In this document: positions 63,965 to 64,000 of the stretch, piece by piece
Numbering within the stretch: the stretch's first letter is position 1
Layout of the letters: the number at the start of each line of letters is the position of its first letter
Source of the DNA: UBA5336 sp038745855
Lineage (GTDB): Bacteria > Pseudomonadota > Alphaproteobacteria > Caulobacterales > Hyphomonadaceae
Direction: 5' to 3'
Assembly: GCA_038745855.1 (NCBI GenBank)
Contig: JBCDLC010000009.1
Span: 17,546 to 81,545, forward strand
Length of the DNA stretch: 64,000 nucleotides
Program-made: the position numbers and the translations under genes
Notes under the pieces: generated by a model
The model's database searches: none
What the model saw: the letters and a program-made list of their open reading frames with translations, nothing else
Told to the model about the DNA's origin: nothing

Positions 63965-64000
63965 ATGTCGAACATCACCGACACCATCGAAGAGCTACGC
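63965..64000 (+). CDS. Start of an unidentified gene cut by the window end
   Basis: An ATG at 63965 opens a frame of twelve codons to the last base (MSNITDTIEELR). It is too short to identify. The frame remains open, with helical character, so a real gene beginning here is plausible. Confidence 0.4.
   Translation, partial: MSNITDTIEELR

Overview
The window is a dense, GC-rich bacterial chromosome segment from an alphaproteobacterium. Markers of that class include a DUF2794 protein, a CobS-type cobaltochelatase ATPase, a dnaG-rpoD pair whose primase has a degenerate zinc site, and a back-to-back yqeY/carA pair. I cannot place it to family by eye. Most of it is ordinary core metabolism and housekeeping, with one strongly accessory locus at 1.6-12.5 kb and a smaller accessory island around a Fic gene at 30.4-32.5 kb.

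Region 1 (1-12.6 kb). A truncated Rieske oxygenase and a DUF2794 gene are followed by a minus-strand run of six tightly packed genes (12503 down to 2758) that look like one transcription unit. In order of transcription they are: a lipoprotein with a C-terminal coiled coil; a trypsin-like protease; a two-TM channel-like protein with two Rossmann/RCK domains and a C-terminal RyR domain; a protein with a C-terminal GH108 lysozyme-like domain and peptidoglycan-binding module; a TPR-S-like protein with two trypsin-like domains; and a small stand-alone RyR protein. A class C beta-lactamase-family hydrolase lies just downstream. Four of the five internal junctions overlap or are separated by 3 bp. 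I read this as a candidate undescribed signalling, conflict or cell-envelope suicide system, and it is the main finding here.

Region 2 (12.6-30.3 kb). Ergothioneine genes egtB-egtD, an RNase D-like exonuclease, a gene broken by two single-base frameshifts, rpoD, dnaG, a DsbA-fold isomerase, the ybbA/ybbP-type ABC transporter divergent from a TesA-like lipase, an ABC exporter, a MAPEG protein, and a thiamine unit (TPP riboswitch, quinone reductase, thiC).

Region 3 (30.3-47.4 kb). An AT-richer Fic gene with an operator-like palindrome; two homologous mostly noncoding elements of about 0.6 kb (31877-32450 and 46095-46702) that bracket a 14 kb block of small stress and metabolic genes (DUF393, arsC-like, TPR lipoprotein, M17 aminopeptidase, MarR, NlpC/P60, DASS transporter, pyruvate kinase, cobS); and a polyamine group (ornithine decarboxylase-like, aguB, aguA, speD).

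Region 4 (47.4-64 kb). A GT39/ArnT-like glycosyltransferase, HIT hydrolase, L-2-hydroxyglutarate oxidase-like protein, a tRNA with CAT anticodon, a polyprenyl-phosphate sugar transferase, a Ser/Thr phosphatase, tadA, enoyl-CoA hydratase, rsmD, yqeY, carA, a MarR regulator with a two-site operator in front of a lipoprotein, two PaaI thioesterases, a flavin monooxygenase and an EnvZ-like kinase without an adjacent response regulator. Two very short membrane-protein genes (53490-53633, 56534-56692) also lie here. No insertion sequences, CRISPR arrays or rRNA were seen.
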